Source: Pseudomonas sp. UFMG81 (lineage in GTDB: Bacteria; Pseudomonadota; Gammaproteobacteria; Pseudomonadales; Pseudomonadaceae). Taken from it: a stretch of 64,000 bases of DNA. Shown piece after piece: positions 33,462 through 43,600 of the stretch (position 1 is the stretch's first letter; every line of letters starts with the position of its first letter). The notes beneath the pieces were generated by a model. That model ran no database searches. It saw nothing but the letters and a program-made list of their open reading frames with translations, and had not been told where the DNA came from. The position numbers and the translations under genes are program-made. The DNA lies in assembly GCF_015354575.1 (NCBI RefSeq), contig NZ_JACAFQ010000002.1:784-64783 (forward strand), in the 5' to 3' direction.

Positions 33462-35150
33462 ATGCAAGCCGATTTCTGGAACGACAAGCGCCCGGCGGGC
33501 GTGCCTTCCACCATTGACATGAGCAGCTACACCTCCGTCGTCGAGGTGTTCGAACGCTCCTGCAAGCGTTTCGCCGATCGCCCGGCGTTCAGCAACCTGG
33601 GTGTCACCCTCAGCTACGCCGAGCTCGAATGCCATTCCGCGGCCTTCGCCGCCTGGCTGCAGCAGCACACCGACCTCAAGCCGGGCGACCGCATCGCGGT
33701 GCAGATGCCCAACGTCCTGCAATACCCCATCGCCGTGTTCGGCGCCATGCGCGCCGGGCTGGTCGTGGTCAACACCAACCCGCTGTACACCGCGCGGGAG
33801 ATGCGCCACCAGTTCAAGGACTCCGGCGCTCGGGCACTGGTGTACCTGAACATGTTCGGCAGCCGCGTGCAGGAGGTGCTGGCCGACACCGGCATCGACT
33901 ACCTGATCGAGGCCAAGATGGGCGACCTGCTGCCCACCGCCAAGGGCTGGCTGGTCAATACCGTGGTCGACAAGCTGAAGAAGATGGTGCCCGCCTATCA
34001 ACTGCCCCAGGCGGTGTCGTTCAAGCAGGTGCTGCGTGAAGGGCGCGGGCTCACCCACAAGCCGGTGCCGCAGGTGCAGGAGGATGTCGCGGTGCTGCAG
34101 TACACCGGTGGCACCACTGGCCTGGCCAAGGGCGCCATGCTCACCCACGGCAACCTGGTGGCCAACATGCTCCAGGTGCTGGCCTGCTTCGCCCAGCCCG
34201 GCCCCGACGGCCAGCCGCTGATCAAGGAAGGGCAGGAGGTGATGATCGCGCCGCTGCCGCTGTACCACATCTATGCCTTCACCGCGAACTGCATGTGCAT
34301 GATGGTCACCGGCAACCACAACGTGCTGATCACCAACCCGCGTGATATTCCCGGCTTCATCAAGGAGCTGGGCAAGTGGCGTTTCTCGGCGCTGCTGGGG
34401 TTGAACACGCTGTTCGTCGCGCTGATGGACCACCCGGGCTTCAAGGCCCTGGACTTCTCCGCGCTCAAGGTCACCAATTCCGGCGGCACCGCACTGGTCA
34501 AGGCCACCGCCGAGCGCTGGGAGGCACTGACGGGCTGTCGTATCGTCGAGGGCTACGGCCTCACCGAAACCTCGCCGGTGGCCAGCACCAACCCCTACGG
34601 CCAGCTGGCGCGTCTGGGCACGGTGGGCATCCCGGTGCCGGGCACGGCGTTCAAGGTGATCGACGACGACGGTGTCGAGCAACCACTGGGTGAGCGCGGC
34701 GAGCTGTGCATCAAGGGGCCGCAGGTGATGAAGGGCTACTGGCAGCAGCCGGAGGCCACTGCCCAGGCGCTGGATGCGGACGGTTGGTTCCGTACCGGCG
34801 ACATCGCGGTCATCGACCCCGACGGCTTCACCCGCATCGTCGACCGCAAGAAGGACATGATCATCGTCTCGGGCTTCAACGTGTACCCCAACGAAATCGA
34901 GGACGTGCTGATGAGCCATCCGCAGGTGGCCAGCTGCGCCGCTATCGGCGTGCCCGACGAGCGCTCCGGCGAGGCGGTGAAGCTGTTCGTGGTGCCACGG
35001 GCGGGCGGGGTGAGCGTGGAAGAGCTCAAGGCCTTCTGCAAGGCCAACTTCACCGGCTACAAGGTGCCCAAGCATATCGTGCTGCGTGAATCGCTGCCGA
35101 TGACGCCGGTGGGCAAGATCCTGCGCCGGGAGCTGCGCGATATCGCGTGA
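33462..35150 (+). CDS. fadD: Long-chain fatty acid-CoA ligase (first of two)
   Basis: A 562-residue acyl-CoA synthetase. The AMP-binding P-loop is YTGGTTGLAKGAMLTH (about 212-227), with GYGLTETSPVAS, the TGDIAVIDPDGFTRIVDRKKDMII hinge and the C-terminal lysine in PVGKILRREL. It activates imported fatty acids for beta-oxidation. It is highly similar along its whole length to the second ligase at 35620. In P. putida this pair is called fadD2 then fadD1; I infer the order from memory. Confidence 0.92.
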   Translation: MQADFWNDKRPAGVPSTIDMSSYTSVVEVFERSCKRFADRPAFSNLGVTLSYAELECHSAAFAAWLQQHTDLKPGDRIAVQMPNVLQYPIAVFGAMRAGLVVVNTNPLYTAREMRHQFKDSGARALVYLNMFGSRVQEVLADTGIDYLIEAKMGDLLPTAKGWLVNTVVDKLKKMVPAYQLPQAVSFKQVLREGRGLTHKPVPQVQEDVAVLQYTGGTTGLAKGAMLTHGNLVANMLQVLACFAQPGPDGQPLIKEGQEVMIAPLPLYHIYAFTANCMCMMVTGNHNVLITNPRDIPGFIKELGKWRFSALLGLNTLFVALMDHPGFKALDFSALKVTNSGGTALVKATAERWEALTGCRIVEGYGLTETSPVASTNPYGQLARLGTVGIPVPGTAFKVIDDDGVEQPLGERGELCIKGPQVMKGYWQQPEATAQALDADGWFRTGDIAVIDPDGFTRIVDRKKDMIIVSGFNVYPNEIEDVLMSHPQVASCAAIGVPDERSGEAVKLFVVPRAGGVSVEELKAFCKANFTGYKVPKHIVLRESLPMTPVGKILRRELRDIA

Positions 35151-35179
35151 AAGGAGCAAGATCCTGTGGGGCCCTGCTG

Positions 35180-35362
35180 ACGCCATCGTCGGCAAGCCGG
35201 CTCCCACAGGTACAGAGTGGCGCTTGAGAAGAGCGCTATTGCTGTAGGAGCGGCCTCGTGCCGCGAAAGGGCCGCAAAGCGGCCCCGGCGATTTAGAGGT
35301 GTGCTTCCAGATCCTGGGGGCGCTGCGCACCCCTTTCGCGACACAAGGCCGCTCCTACAAGG
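35180..35362. repeat. REP elements between the two fadD genes
   Basis: A half site GGCAAGCCGGCTCCCACAGG (about 35188) and an inverted pair GTAGGAGCGGCCTCGTGCCGC with GCGACACAAGGCCGCTCCTAC (35243-35359). They may attenuate read-through from the first fadD into the second. Confidence 0.85.
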
Positions 35363-35425
35363 GCGGGCGTGCGGCTCTAGCGCGGACAATTCAGCCGAAT
35401 TCGCGACATTTTGGATAATTACTCT

Positions 35426-35459
35426 AAAAATGACCTGTATTGTTCATAGAGTCATTTTT
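35426..35459. promoter_or_regulatory. Palindrome upstream of the second fadD
   Basis: AAAAATGAC (35426-35434) and GTCATTTTT (35451-35459) form a perfect 9-bp inverted repeat in AT-rich DNA 160-195 bases before the start. It could be an operator for a fatty acid-responsive repressor, but it does not match the PsrA palindrome I know. No other gene is seen in 35151-35619. Confidence 0.4.
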
Positions 35460-35619
35460 GTGACCTGCTGGCCCATTTCGGCCTCTAGGCGACCCCGAAC
35501 AAAGCTGTTACGCTCGGCGCGCTTTCAGAGGATCCGGTTTGCAATGAGCCGGCCTCCCATATCAATAATAAGCGCATCGACGCGTACCGAATTCGCTGTT
35601 GCTGAAGGAGCGGGCTTCC

Positions 35620-37317
35620 ATGATCGAACATTTTTGGAAGGATAAGTACCCAGCCGGAATTACGGCGGACATCAATCCTGACGAATTCCCCAATATCCAG
35701 GCGGTACTCAAGCAATCCTGCCAACGTTTCGCCGACAAACCAGCCTTTAGCAACCTGGGCAAGACCATCACCTACGGCGAGCTGTATGCGCTGTCGGGCG
35801 CCTTCGCTGCCTGGCTGCAACAGCATACCGACCTCAAGCCCGGCGATCGTATCGCCGTGCAGCTGCCCAACGTCCTGCAATACCCCGTCGTCGTGTTCGG
35901 TGCCATGCGCGCCGGCTTGATCGTGGTCAACACCAACCCGCTGTACACCGCGCGGGAAATGGAGCACCAGTTCAACGATTCCGGGGCCAAGGCGCTGGTG
36001 TGCCTGGCCAACATGGCCCACCTGGCTGAAAAGGTCGTACCCAAGACCCAGGTCAAGCACGTCATTGTCACCGAAGTGGCCGACCTGTTGCCACCGCTCA
36101 AGCGCTTGCTGATCAACAGCGTCATCAAGTACGTGAAGAAAATGGTGCCGGCCTACAACCTGCCCAACGCCGTGCGCTTCAACGACGCACTGGCGCTGGG
36201 CAGGGGCGGCGCGGTCACCGAGGCCAACCCACAGTCCGGCGATGTCGCCGTGCTGCAGTACACCGGCGGCACCACGGGCGTTGCCAAGGGCGCGATGCTC
36301 ACCCACCGCAACCTGGTGGCCAACATGCTGCAGTGCCGGGCGCTGATGGGCTCGAATCTGCACGAAGGCTGCGAGATCCTCATCACCCCGCTGCCGCTGT
36401 ACCACATCTACGCGTTCACCTTCCATTGCATGGCGATGATGCTGATCGGCAACCACAACGTGCTGATCAGCAACCCACGCGACCTGCCGGCCATGGTCAA
36501 GGAGCTGGGCAAGTGGAAGTTCAGCGGCTTCGTCGGGCTCAACACCCTGTTCGTCGCCCTGTGCAACAACGAAACCTTCCGCAACCTGGACTTCTCGGCG
36601 CTGAAGATCACCCTGTCCGGCGGCATGGCGCTGCAGCAGAGCGTGGCCGAGCGCTGGCGCACCGTCACCGGTTGCGCCATCTGCGAAGGCTACGGCATGA
36701 CCGAGACCAGCCCGGTGGCCACGGTCAACCCGTCCGACGCCAACCAGGTCGGCACCATCGGCATTCCGGTGCCGTCCACGCTGTGCAAGGTCATCGACGA
36801 CAACGGCCAGGAACTACCCCTGGGTGAAGTGGGCGAGCTGTGCATCAAGGGCCCGCAGGTAATGAAGGGCTACTGGCAGCGTGAAGACGCCACCGCCGAG
36901 ATCCTCGACAGCAACGGCTGGCTGAAGACCGGTGATATCGCCGTGATCCAGGCTGACGGCTACATGCGCATCGTCGACCGCAAGAAGGACATGATCCTGG
37001 TCTCGGGCTTCAACGTGTACCCCAACGAGCTCGAAGACGTGCTCGTCGCCTTGCCGGGTGTGCTGCAATGCGCAGCCATCGGCGTGCCGGACGAGAAGTC
37101 TGGCGAGGTGATCAAGGTGTTCATCGTGGTCAAGCCGGGCATGACCCTGACCAAGGAGCAGGTGATGGAGCACATGCGCGCCAACGTCACCGGCTACAAG
37201 GTGCCGCGCTACATCGAGTTCCGCGACGCGCTGCCGACCACCAACGTCGGCAAGATCCTGCGCCGCGAGCTGCGTGATGAAGAGCTGAAGAAGCAGGGCC
37301 TGAAAAAGATCGCCTGA
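35620..37317 (+). CDS. fadD: Long-chain fatty acid-CoA ligase (second of two)
   Basis: A 565-residue ligase with the same architecture: YTGGTTGVAKGAMLTH, GYGMTETSPVATV, TGDIAVIQADGYMRIVDRKKDMILVSGFNVYPNELEDV and NVGKILRREL. The start ATG at 35620 follows GAAGGAG. Its own 470-base upstream gap with REPs and a palindrome suggests separate regulation from the first copy. Two ligases may divide substrates by chain length or growth condition. Confidence 0.93.
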   Translation: MIEHFWKDKYPAGITADINPDEFPNIQAVLKQSCQRFADKPAFSNLGKTITYGELYALSGAFAAWLQQHTDLKPGDRIAVQLPNVLQYPVVVFGAMRAGLIVVNTNPLYTAREMEHQFNDSGAKALVCLANMAHLAEKVVPKTQVKHVIVTEVADLLPPLKRLLINSVIKYVKKMVPAYNLPNAVRFNDALALGRGGAVTEANPQSGDVAVLQYTGGTTGVAKGAMLTHRNLVANMLQCRALMGSNLHEGCEILITPLPLYHIYAFTFHCMAMMLIGNHNVLISNPRDLPAMVKELGKWKFSGFVGLNTLFVALCNNETFRNLDFSALKITLSGGMALQQSVAERWRTVTGCAICEGYGMTETSPVATVNPSDANQVGTIGIPVPSTLCKVIDDNGQELPLGEVGELCIKGPQVMKGYWQREDATAEILDSNGWLKTGDIAVIQADGYMRIVDRKKDMILVSGFNVYPNELEDVLVALPGVLQCAAIGVPDEKSGEVIKVFIVVKPGMTLTKEQVMEHMRANVTGYKVPRYIEFRDALPTTNVGKILRRELRDEELKKQGLKKIA

Positions 37318-37335
37318 TAGCTACCTGTGCGATCG

Positions 37336-37455
37336 CTGTAGGAGCGGCCTTGTGCCGCGAAAGGGCCGCGAAGCGGCCCCAGCAATTTCTGCATCAGTAC
37401 TGAAATCCTGGGGCCGCTTTGCGGCCCTTTCGCGACACAAGGCCGCTCCTACAAA
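37336..37455. repeat. REP pair (inverted)
   Basis: GTAGGAGCGGCCTTGTGCCGCG is mirrored by CGCGACACAAGGCCGCTCCTAC between the convergent fadD and the FAD-oxidoreductase gene. Confidence 0.85.
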
Positions 37456-37472
37456 AGCGCTCAGCTTAAGAT

Positions 37473-38780
37473 TCAGCGCAATTTTTCGAGCATCTGGTAG
37501 TACCACATCCCCGCCGCAAGCAGCGGATTGCCCAACAAATCCCCCACCGGCACCTTGATGTGCTTGCACGCCGCGAAGGTGTCGAACTTCTCCAGCGTCC
37601 CGGTCAAGGCCTCGGCCATGATCTCGCCCATGATGTGGCTGGTGGCCACGCCATGCCCGGAATAGCCCTGGCAATACCAGACGTTGTCCGACAGCTTGCC
37701 CAGCTGCGGGATGCGGTTGACCACGATGCCCATGGCGCAACTCCACTTGAACTCAATCGGCACGCCCTTGAGCGCCGGGAACGTGCGCTCGATGCACGGG
37801 CGCAGCTCGGCTTCGATGTCCCGCGAGTCACGCCCGGAATAGTTGGCGCCGCCACCGAACAACAGGCGCTTGTCGGCAGTCAGGCGGTAGTAGTCGAGCA
37901 CGAAGCGGCAGTCGTACACCGCCAGGTCCTGCGGGTTGATCTGCGCCGCCAGCTCGCCCAGCGGCGCGGTGGTGACGATGCCGCCCATGGCCGGGAAGAT
38001 CTTGCCCTTGAGCTGGCGCTTTTCCAGCTTGTGGTAGACGTCGCCGGCCAGCATCACCTGGCGTGCCTCGATTCGCCCCTGGGCGGTGACCACCGCCGGG
38101 CGCGGGCCATGGACGATCTCCAGCACCTCGGAGTTTTCGAAGATCAGCGCGCCCAGGCTGTGGGCGGCGCGGGCTTCACCCAGGCACAGGTTGAGCGGGT
38201 GCAGGTGCAGGTTGCGCTGGTTCTTCAGCGCGCCAATGTACAGCGGGCTCTCCAGGTGGCGGGCCATGGCGCTTTGGTCGAGCAGCTGCACCTGGTCGCC
38301 CATGCCGCGGCGCTGGGCCTCGGCCTCGAAGGCGCGCAGCTCGGTCATGTGCGAAGGCTTCATCGCGGTGTGCAGGTGGCCGCGCTTGAGGTCGCAGGCG
38401 ATGCCGTAGCGCTCCACCCGCTGCTCGATGATCTGGTGCCCGCGCCAGCGCAGGTGCCAGATGAAGTCGTCCACCTCGGCGCCCAGGCGATCACGCATCT
38501 GCGTGCGCATGGCCTCGTCGCCCGACAGGCTGCCGGTGACCTGGCCGCCGTTGCGGCCACTGGCGCCCCAGCCGATGCGGTTGGTCTCGACGATGGCCAC
38601 CTTCAAGCCGCGTTCTGCCAGTTCCACCGCGGTGGCCACGCCGGTGAAGCCGCCACCGATGATCGCCACGTCGACCTGCACCGTGCCCTTGAGCGTGGGG
38701 TACTCGGTGGCGTCGTTGAGGGTGGCGCTGTAGTAGGACGGCGCGCGCTGGGCCGGCCCCTTGTTCACTGCTGCGTTCAT
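37473..38780 (-). CDS. FAD-dependent oxidoreductase, PuuB/DAO family
   Basis: 435 residues with a DAO-type FAD fold: VDVAIIGGGFTGVATAVELAERG with E at the end of strand 2 (AIVETNRIGWGASGRNGGQ, about 61-79), and the closing IPQLGKLSDNVWYCQGYSGHGVA segment. This matches gamma-glutamylputrescine oxidase-like enzymes, which oxidise gamma-glutamylated amines to aldehydes. The glutamine synthetase-like gene just upstream supports a puu-type polyamine route. Substrates could be other amines. Confidence 0.85.
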   Translation of the reverse strand: MNAAVNKGPAQRAPSYYSATLNDATEYPTLKGTVQVDVAIIGGGFTGVATAVELAERGLKVAIVETNRIGWGASGRNGGQVTGSLSGDEAMRTQMRDRLGAEVDDFIWHLRWRGHQIIEQRVERYGIACDLKRGHLHTAMKPSHMTELRAFEAEAQRRGMGDQVQLLDQSAMARHLESPLYIGALKNQRNLHLHPLNLCLGEARAAHSLGALIFENSEVLEIVHGPRPAVVTAQGRIEARQVMLAGDVYHKLEKRQLKGKIFPAMGGIVTTAPLGELAAQINPQDLAVYDCRFVLDYYRLTADKRLLFGGGANYSGRDSRDIEAELRPCIERTFPALKGVPIEFKWSCAMGIVVNRIPQLGKLSDNVWYCQGYSGHGVATSHIMGEIMAEALTGTLEKFDTFAACKHIKVPVGDLLGNPLLAAGMWYYQMLEKLR

Positions 38781-38806
38781 GAGTGTTCCTTGTTGTAGTG
38801 CTGGGC

Positions 38807-40171
38807 TCAGGCCTGGTGCAGGTACCAGCGCCAGTCCTGTTCGCTGACTTCGGCCATGAACTGGCGGTACTCGGCGCGCTTGACCTTCAGGTACACACCG
38901 AGGAAGTCCGCGCCGAAGGCTTCGCGTGCCCAGGGCGACTGCTCCAGGGCGTCGAGGGTGGTCAGCCAGTCGGTGGGCAGGTGTTCGCTGGCCTGGGCAT
39001 AACCGTTGCCTTCGACCGGCGCACCGGGGTCGAGCTGTTCACGGATGCCCTGGTGGCTGGCAGCGAGGATCGCCGCGGCCGCCAGGTAGGGGTTGGCGTC
39101 GGCGCCGCAGATGCGGTGCTCCACATGCCGGCTGTTGGCCGGCCCGCCCGGTACGCGCAGGCTCACGGTGCGGTTGTCGACGCCCCAGGTGGGGGCCAGC
39201 GGCGCGTAGCTGTTGGCCTGGAAGCGGCGGTACGAGTTGGCGTTGGGGCAGAACAGCAGCAGCGACTCGCGCAGGTGGCGCAGCATGCCGGCCACGGCCT
39301 GGCGCAGCAGCGGGGTGCCGGCCTTGTCTTCGCTGGCGAACAGGTTGTGGCCGTCGGCGTCGGCCAGGCTCAGGTGCATGTGCATGCCGGTGCCGGCCAG
39401 CTGGGCGAACGGCTTGGCCATGAAGCAGGCCTGCATGCCGTGGGCGTGGGCGATGCCCTTGACCAGGCGTTTGTAGCGCACGGCCTGGTCCATGGCTTGC
39501 AGCGCGTCGCCGTGTTCCAGGGTGATTTCCACCTGGCCGGGGGCGTATTCGGAGATCGCCGTGCGCGCCGGAATCCCTTGCGCCTTGCAGGCGGCGTAGA
39601 GGTCGGCGAGGAAGGGTTCGATCTGCTCCAGTTCGCGCAAGCCGTACACCTGGGTGGTGCGCGGGCGGCCGCCGTCGTTGTCCAGGGCCGGTTGCGGGCG
39701 GCCCTGGGCGTCGCGCTGCTGGTCGAGCAGGTAGAACTCCAGCTCGCAGGCCATCACCGGGTGGTAGCCATCGGCCTTGAGCGCCTCGATCACCCGCAGC
39801 AGCACATGGCGCGGGTCGGCGATGCTGGCCGGCAGGCCTTCGCTGGGATGCATGCTGACCTGCACCGCGGCGGTCGGCACGCGGCGCCAGGGCAGGCGTA
39901 CCAGGCTGCCCTCCAGCGGGTAGGCGCGGCAGTCGATGTCGCCGACGTCCCAGACCAGGCCGGAGTTTTCCACATCGTCACCGTTGAGGGTGAGGCCGAG
40001 GATGGTGCTGGGCAGCGGGCGGCCGCTGTCGAACACCGCCAGCAGCTCGTCACGGTGCAACAGCTTGCCGCGCGGCACGCCGTTGGCGTCGAGGATGAAC
40101 AGTTCGATCAGGTCGATATCGGGGTTGTCGGCCAGGAAGCGTCTGGCCTGCTCGGCTGGAGCAAAGTGCAT
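38807..40171 (-). CDS. Glutamine synthetase-like enzyme (gamma-glutamylpolyamine synthetase, PuuA-like)
   Basis: About 454 residues with glutamine synthetase motifs: YHPVMACELEFYLLD (metal ligand Glu), SEYAPGQVEITLEHGDAL, KPFAQLAGTGMHMHLSL and SYAPLAPTWGVDNRTVSLRVPGGP, then HVEHRICGADANPYLAAAAIL. The absence of the GlnA adenylylation-type C-terminus and the PuuB-like partner argue for gamma-glutamylation of amines rather than ammonia assimilation. ATG 40171 and GTG 40192 are both possible starts; neither has a strong ribosome site. It lies 26 bases upstream of the oxidoreductase gene, so they form an operon. Confidence 0.85.
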   Translation of the reverse strand: MHFAPAEQARRFLADNPDIDLIELFILDANGVPRGKLLHRDELLAVFDSGRPLPSTILGLTLNGDDVENSGLVWDVGDIDCRAYPLEGSLVRLPWRRVPTAAVQVSMHPSEGLPASIADPRHVLLRVIEALKADGYHPVMACELEFYLLDQQRDAQGRPQPALDNDGGRPRTTQVYGLRELEQIEPFLADLYAACKAQGIPARTAISEYAPGQVEITLEHGDALQAMDQAVRYKRLVKGIAHAHGMQACFMAKPFAQLAGTGMHMHLSLADADGHNLFASEDKAGTPLLRQAVAGMLRHLRESLLLFCPNANSYRRFQANSYAPLAPTWGVDNRTVSLRVPGGPANSRHVEHRICGADANPYLAAAAILAASHQGIREQLDPGAPVEGNGYAQASEHLPTDWLTTLDALEQSPWAREAFGADFLGVYLKVKRAEYRQFMAEVSEQDWRWYLHQA

Positions 40172-40261
40172 GATGGGTTCGCTCGCGCCCACGGGCGCAC
40201 GGGACCGCCGTGGTTTTACGGACGGTCAAACTGAAATGGCCGGCGATGAGGCCGGAGCGGG

Positions 40262-40426
40262 TCAGTGCAAAGCGAGCGAAGTGTCCGGTGGGCGGGCGTG
40301 ACGGCAGTGCCACAGGGCCCAGAAGGCGAGGATGATGTGCACCAGCGGATTCTCGCCGGCACGGGCCCTGGCCTTCGGCAGCGAAGGGCGGGACAGCGGG
40401 CGGGCGATGATCGGGTCGGGGAGCAT
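40262..40426 (-). CDS. Possible 54-residue small protein
   Basis: An ORF of 54 codons from ATG 40426 to TGA 40262, upstream of the PuuA-like gene on the same strand. It starts MLPDPIIARPLSRPSLPK and has a short hydrophobic stretch PLVHIILAFWALWHC near the C-terminus, followed by basic residues. Third codon positions are strongly GC-rich, as in real genes here, and AAGG lies five bases before the ATG. I do not recognise it. It could be a small membrane-associated protein or a leader peptide for the operon; it could also be chance. Confidence 0.4.
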   Translation of the reverse strand: MLPDPIIARPLSRPSLPKARARAGENPLVHIILAFWALWHCRHARPPDTSLALH

Positions 40427-40509
40427 GCCTTGGATACTCACATGGCCTGGAATGTTGATTAAAGCAGTGTATGGCGATGTTCATTCCGCGCTTGGCTAAA
40501 CATTGGAGG

Positions 40510-40577
40510 TGCGGCCATCGCCGGCAAGCCGGCTCCCACAATCCCATCCTGTGGGAGCCGGCTTGCCGGCGATGGCG
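40510..40577. repeat. REP pair (inverted)
   Basis: GCCATCGCCGGCAAGCCGGC and GCCGGCTTGCCGGCGATGGC face each other around CTCCCACAATCCCATCCTGTGGGAG, upstream of hrpA. The rest of 40427-40679 holds no gene. Confidence 0.85.
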
Positions 40578-40679
40578 TCGCCGCGCACAGCAATCTGTCG
40601 GCAAATCTGCGACAATCCCGCCCCTCAACGCATGCCGATCATGAAAAGAGCAGCGCCCGCTGCGCCACTGAAAAGCCCC

Positions 40680-43600
40680 ATGACAGACCACGCCATCGAC
40701 CAACTGCTGAACAACCTCGACCACGCCATGATCGCCGACCGCCATCGCCTGCGGCGGCAACTGCACGAGCTGCGCAAGCGCCCCGACGAGGGCAAGCTGG
40801 CGCAGTGGGTGGACAAGGTCCAGGCCTCCTTCGCCCAGGTCACCGCGCGCCAGCAGAGCGTGCCGACCATCCGCTACGACGACAGCCTGCCGATCGCCGC
40901 CAAGCGCGACGAGATCAAGAAAGCCCTGGCCGAGCACCAGGTGCTGGTGATCGCCGGCGAGACCGGCTCTGGCAAGACCACCCAGTTGCCGAAGATCTGC
41001 CTGGAGCTGGGCCGTGGCAGCCATGGCTTGATCGCCCACACCCAGCCCCGGCGGATCGCCGCGCGCAGTGTGGCGGCGCGGGTCGCTGAAGAGCTGGGTA
41101 CACCGTTGGGGGCGCTGGTCGGCTACCAGGTGCGCTTCGAGGACCAGAGCGACGCCAACACCCTGGTCAAGCTGATGACCGACGGTATCCTGCTGGCCGA
41201 AACCCAGCACGACCGCTTCCTCGAACGCTACGACACGATCATCGTCGACGAGGCCCACGAGCGCAGCCTGAACATCGATTTCTTGCTCGGCTACCTCAAG
41301 ACCCTGCTGCACCGCCGGCCGGACCTGAAGCTGATCATCACCTCGGCGACCATCGACCTGGAGCGCTTCTCCCAGCACTTCGACGGCGCGCCGATCATCG
41401 AGGTGTCTGGGCGCACCTACCCGGTCGAGACCTGGTACCGCCCGCTGACCAGCGAGCAGGACGAGGAGGGCAACCAGATCGAGGACGACCTCACCGTCGA
41501 CCAGGCGATCCTCGCCAGCCTCGACGAGATCGCCCAGCACGAGCGCAGCCAGGGCAAGGGCCCGGGCGATGTGCTGGTGTTTCTGCCCGGTGAGCGCGAG
41601 ATCCGCGACGCCGCTGACATGCTGCGCAAGGCGCAACTGCGCCATACCGAGATCCTGCCGCTGTACGCGCGCCTGTCGCCGGCCGAGCAGCAGCGCATCT
41701 TCCAGTCCCACAGCGGCCGGCGCGTGGTGCTGGCGACCAACGTCGCCGAGACCTCGCTGACCGTGCCGGGCATCCGCTACGTGATCGACAGCGGCACCGC
41801 GCGCATCAGCCGCTACAGCTACCGCGCCAAGGTGCAGCGCCTGCCCATCGAGGCGGTGTCGCAGGCCAGCGCCAACCAGCGTAAAGGTCGTTGCGGCCGG
41901 GTCGAGCCGGGCATCTGCATCCGCCTCTACAGCGAGGACGACTTCAACGGCCGCCCGGCCTTCACCGACCCGGAGATCCTGCGTACCAACCTGGCCGCGG
42001 TGATCCTGCAGATGCTGCACCTGCGCCTGGGTGCCATCGACGCCTTCCCGTTCATCGAGCCGCCGGATGGCAAGGCCATCAGCGACGGCTTCAACCTGTT
42101 GCAGGAGCTGTCGGCGGTCAACCGCGAGAACCAGCTGACGCCGTTGGGCCGCCAGTTGGCGCGCCTGCCGATCGACCCACGGCTGGGGCGCATGCTGCTC
42201 GAAGGCGCGCGCCAGGGCAGCTTGCAGGAAGTGCTGATCGTTGCCAGCAGCCTGTCGGTGCAGGACCCGCGCGAGCGCCCGCCGGAGCGCCAGCAGGCCG
42301 CCGACCAGGCCCACGCGCAATGGAAGGACGTCGACTCGGACTTCGCCGCCCTGGTCAACCTGTGGCGTGGTTTCGAGGAGCAGCGCCAGGCGCTGACCGC
42401 CAACCCGCTGCGCAACTGGTGCCGCAAGCACTTCCTCAATTACCTGCGCCTGCGCGAATGGCGTGATGCCCACCGTCAGCTGGCGCTGATCTGCCGCGAC
42501 CTGCAACTGACGGTGAACAAGGACGCCTGCGACTACCAGCCGCTGCACAAGGCCATCCTCAGCGGCCTGCTCAGCCAGATCGGGCAGAAGACCGAGGAAG
42601 GCGACTACCAAGGGGCGCGCCAGCGCCGCTTCTGGATCCATCCGTCGTCCGGCATCGGCCGCAAGCGCCCGCAGTGGGTGATGGCCGCAGAACTGGTTGA
42701 GACCACCAAGCTGTACGCGCGCATGGTGGCCAAGATCGAGCCGGACTGGATCGAGCCGTTGGCGGGCCACCTGATCAAGAAGAACCACTTCGAGCCGCAC
42801 TGGGAGAAGAAGCGCGGCCAGGTGGTGGCCTACGAGCAGATCACCCTGTACGGGCTGATCCTGGTGGGCCGCCGGCCCGTGCACTATGGCCCCATCGACC
42901 CGGTCACCTCCCGCGAGCTGTTCATCCGCGAGGGCCTGGTGGGTGGCGAGATCCAGTCGCGGGCCAAGTGCCTGGCGGCCAACAAGCGCCTGCTCGAACA
43001 GCTCGACGAACTGGAGGCCAAGGCCCGCCGCCGCGACATCCTCGCCGACGAGGAGACGCTGTACGCCTTCTACGAGGCGCGCCTGCCGGCTGAGATCCAC
43101 CAGACCGCGACCTTCGACGCCTGGTACCGGATGACCAGCCAGAAGGATGCCAACCTGCTGATCATGCGCGAAGAGGACGTGTTGGCCCGCGAGGCCAGCG
43201 AAGTTACCGCCGCGCAGTACCCGGACCATCTGCAAGTGGGCGATCTGCGCCTGTCGCTGAGCTACCACTTCGAGCCCAACCACCCGCGTGACGGCGTGAC
43301 CGTGCGGGTGCCGGCACCGCTGCTGCCGAACCTGCCGGGCGAGCGCCTGGAGTGGCTGGTACCCGGCTTGCTGGAGGCCAAATGCATCGCCCTGGTGCGT
43401 AACCTGCCCAAGGCGTTGCGCAAGAACTTCGTGCCGGTGCCGGACTTCGTCAAGGCGGCGCTGGCGCGCTTGAGCTTCGGCCAGGGCGCGCTGCCTCAGG
43501 CATTGGGCCAGGAGCTGCTGCGCATGACCGGCGCGCGGGTGTCCGACGAGGCCTGGGCCGAGGCCGCCGGGCTGGTCGAGGGCCACCTGCGCATGAACAT

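Noticed and set aside
37473-40171. A full puu catabolic operon
   Set aside because: Only PuuB- and PuuA-like genes are present; no puuC, puuD, transporter or PuuR gene is within reach, so only the pair is claimed.
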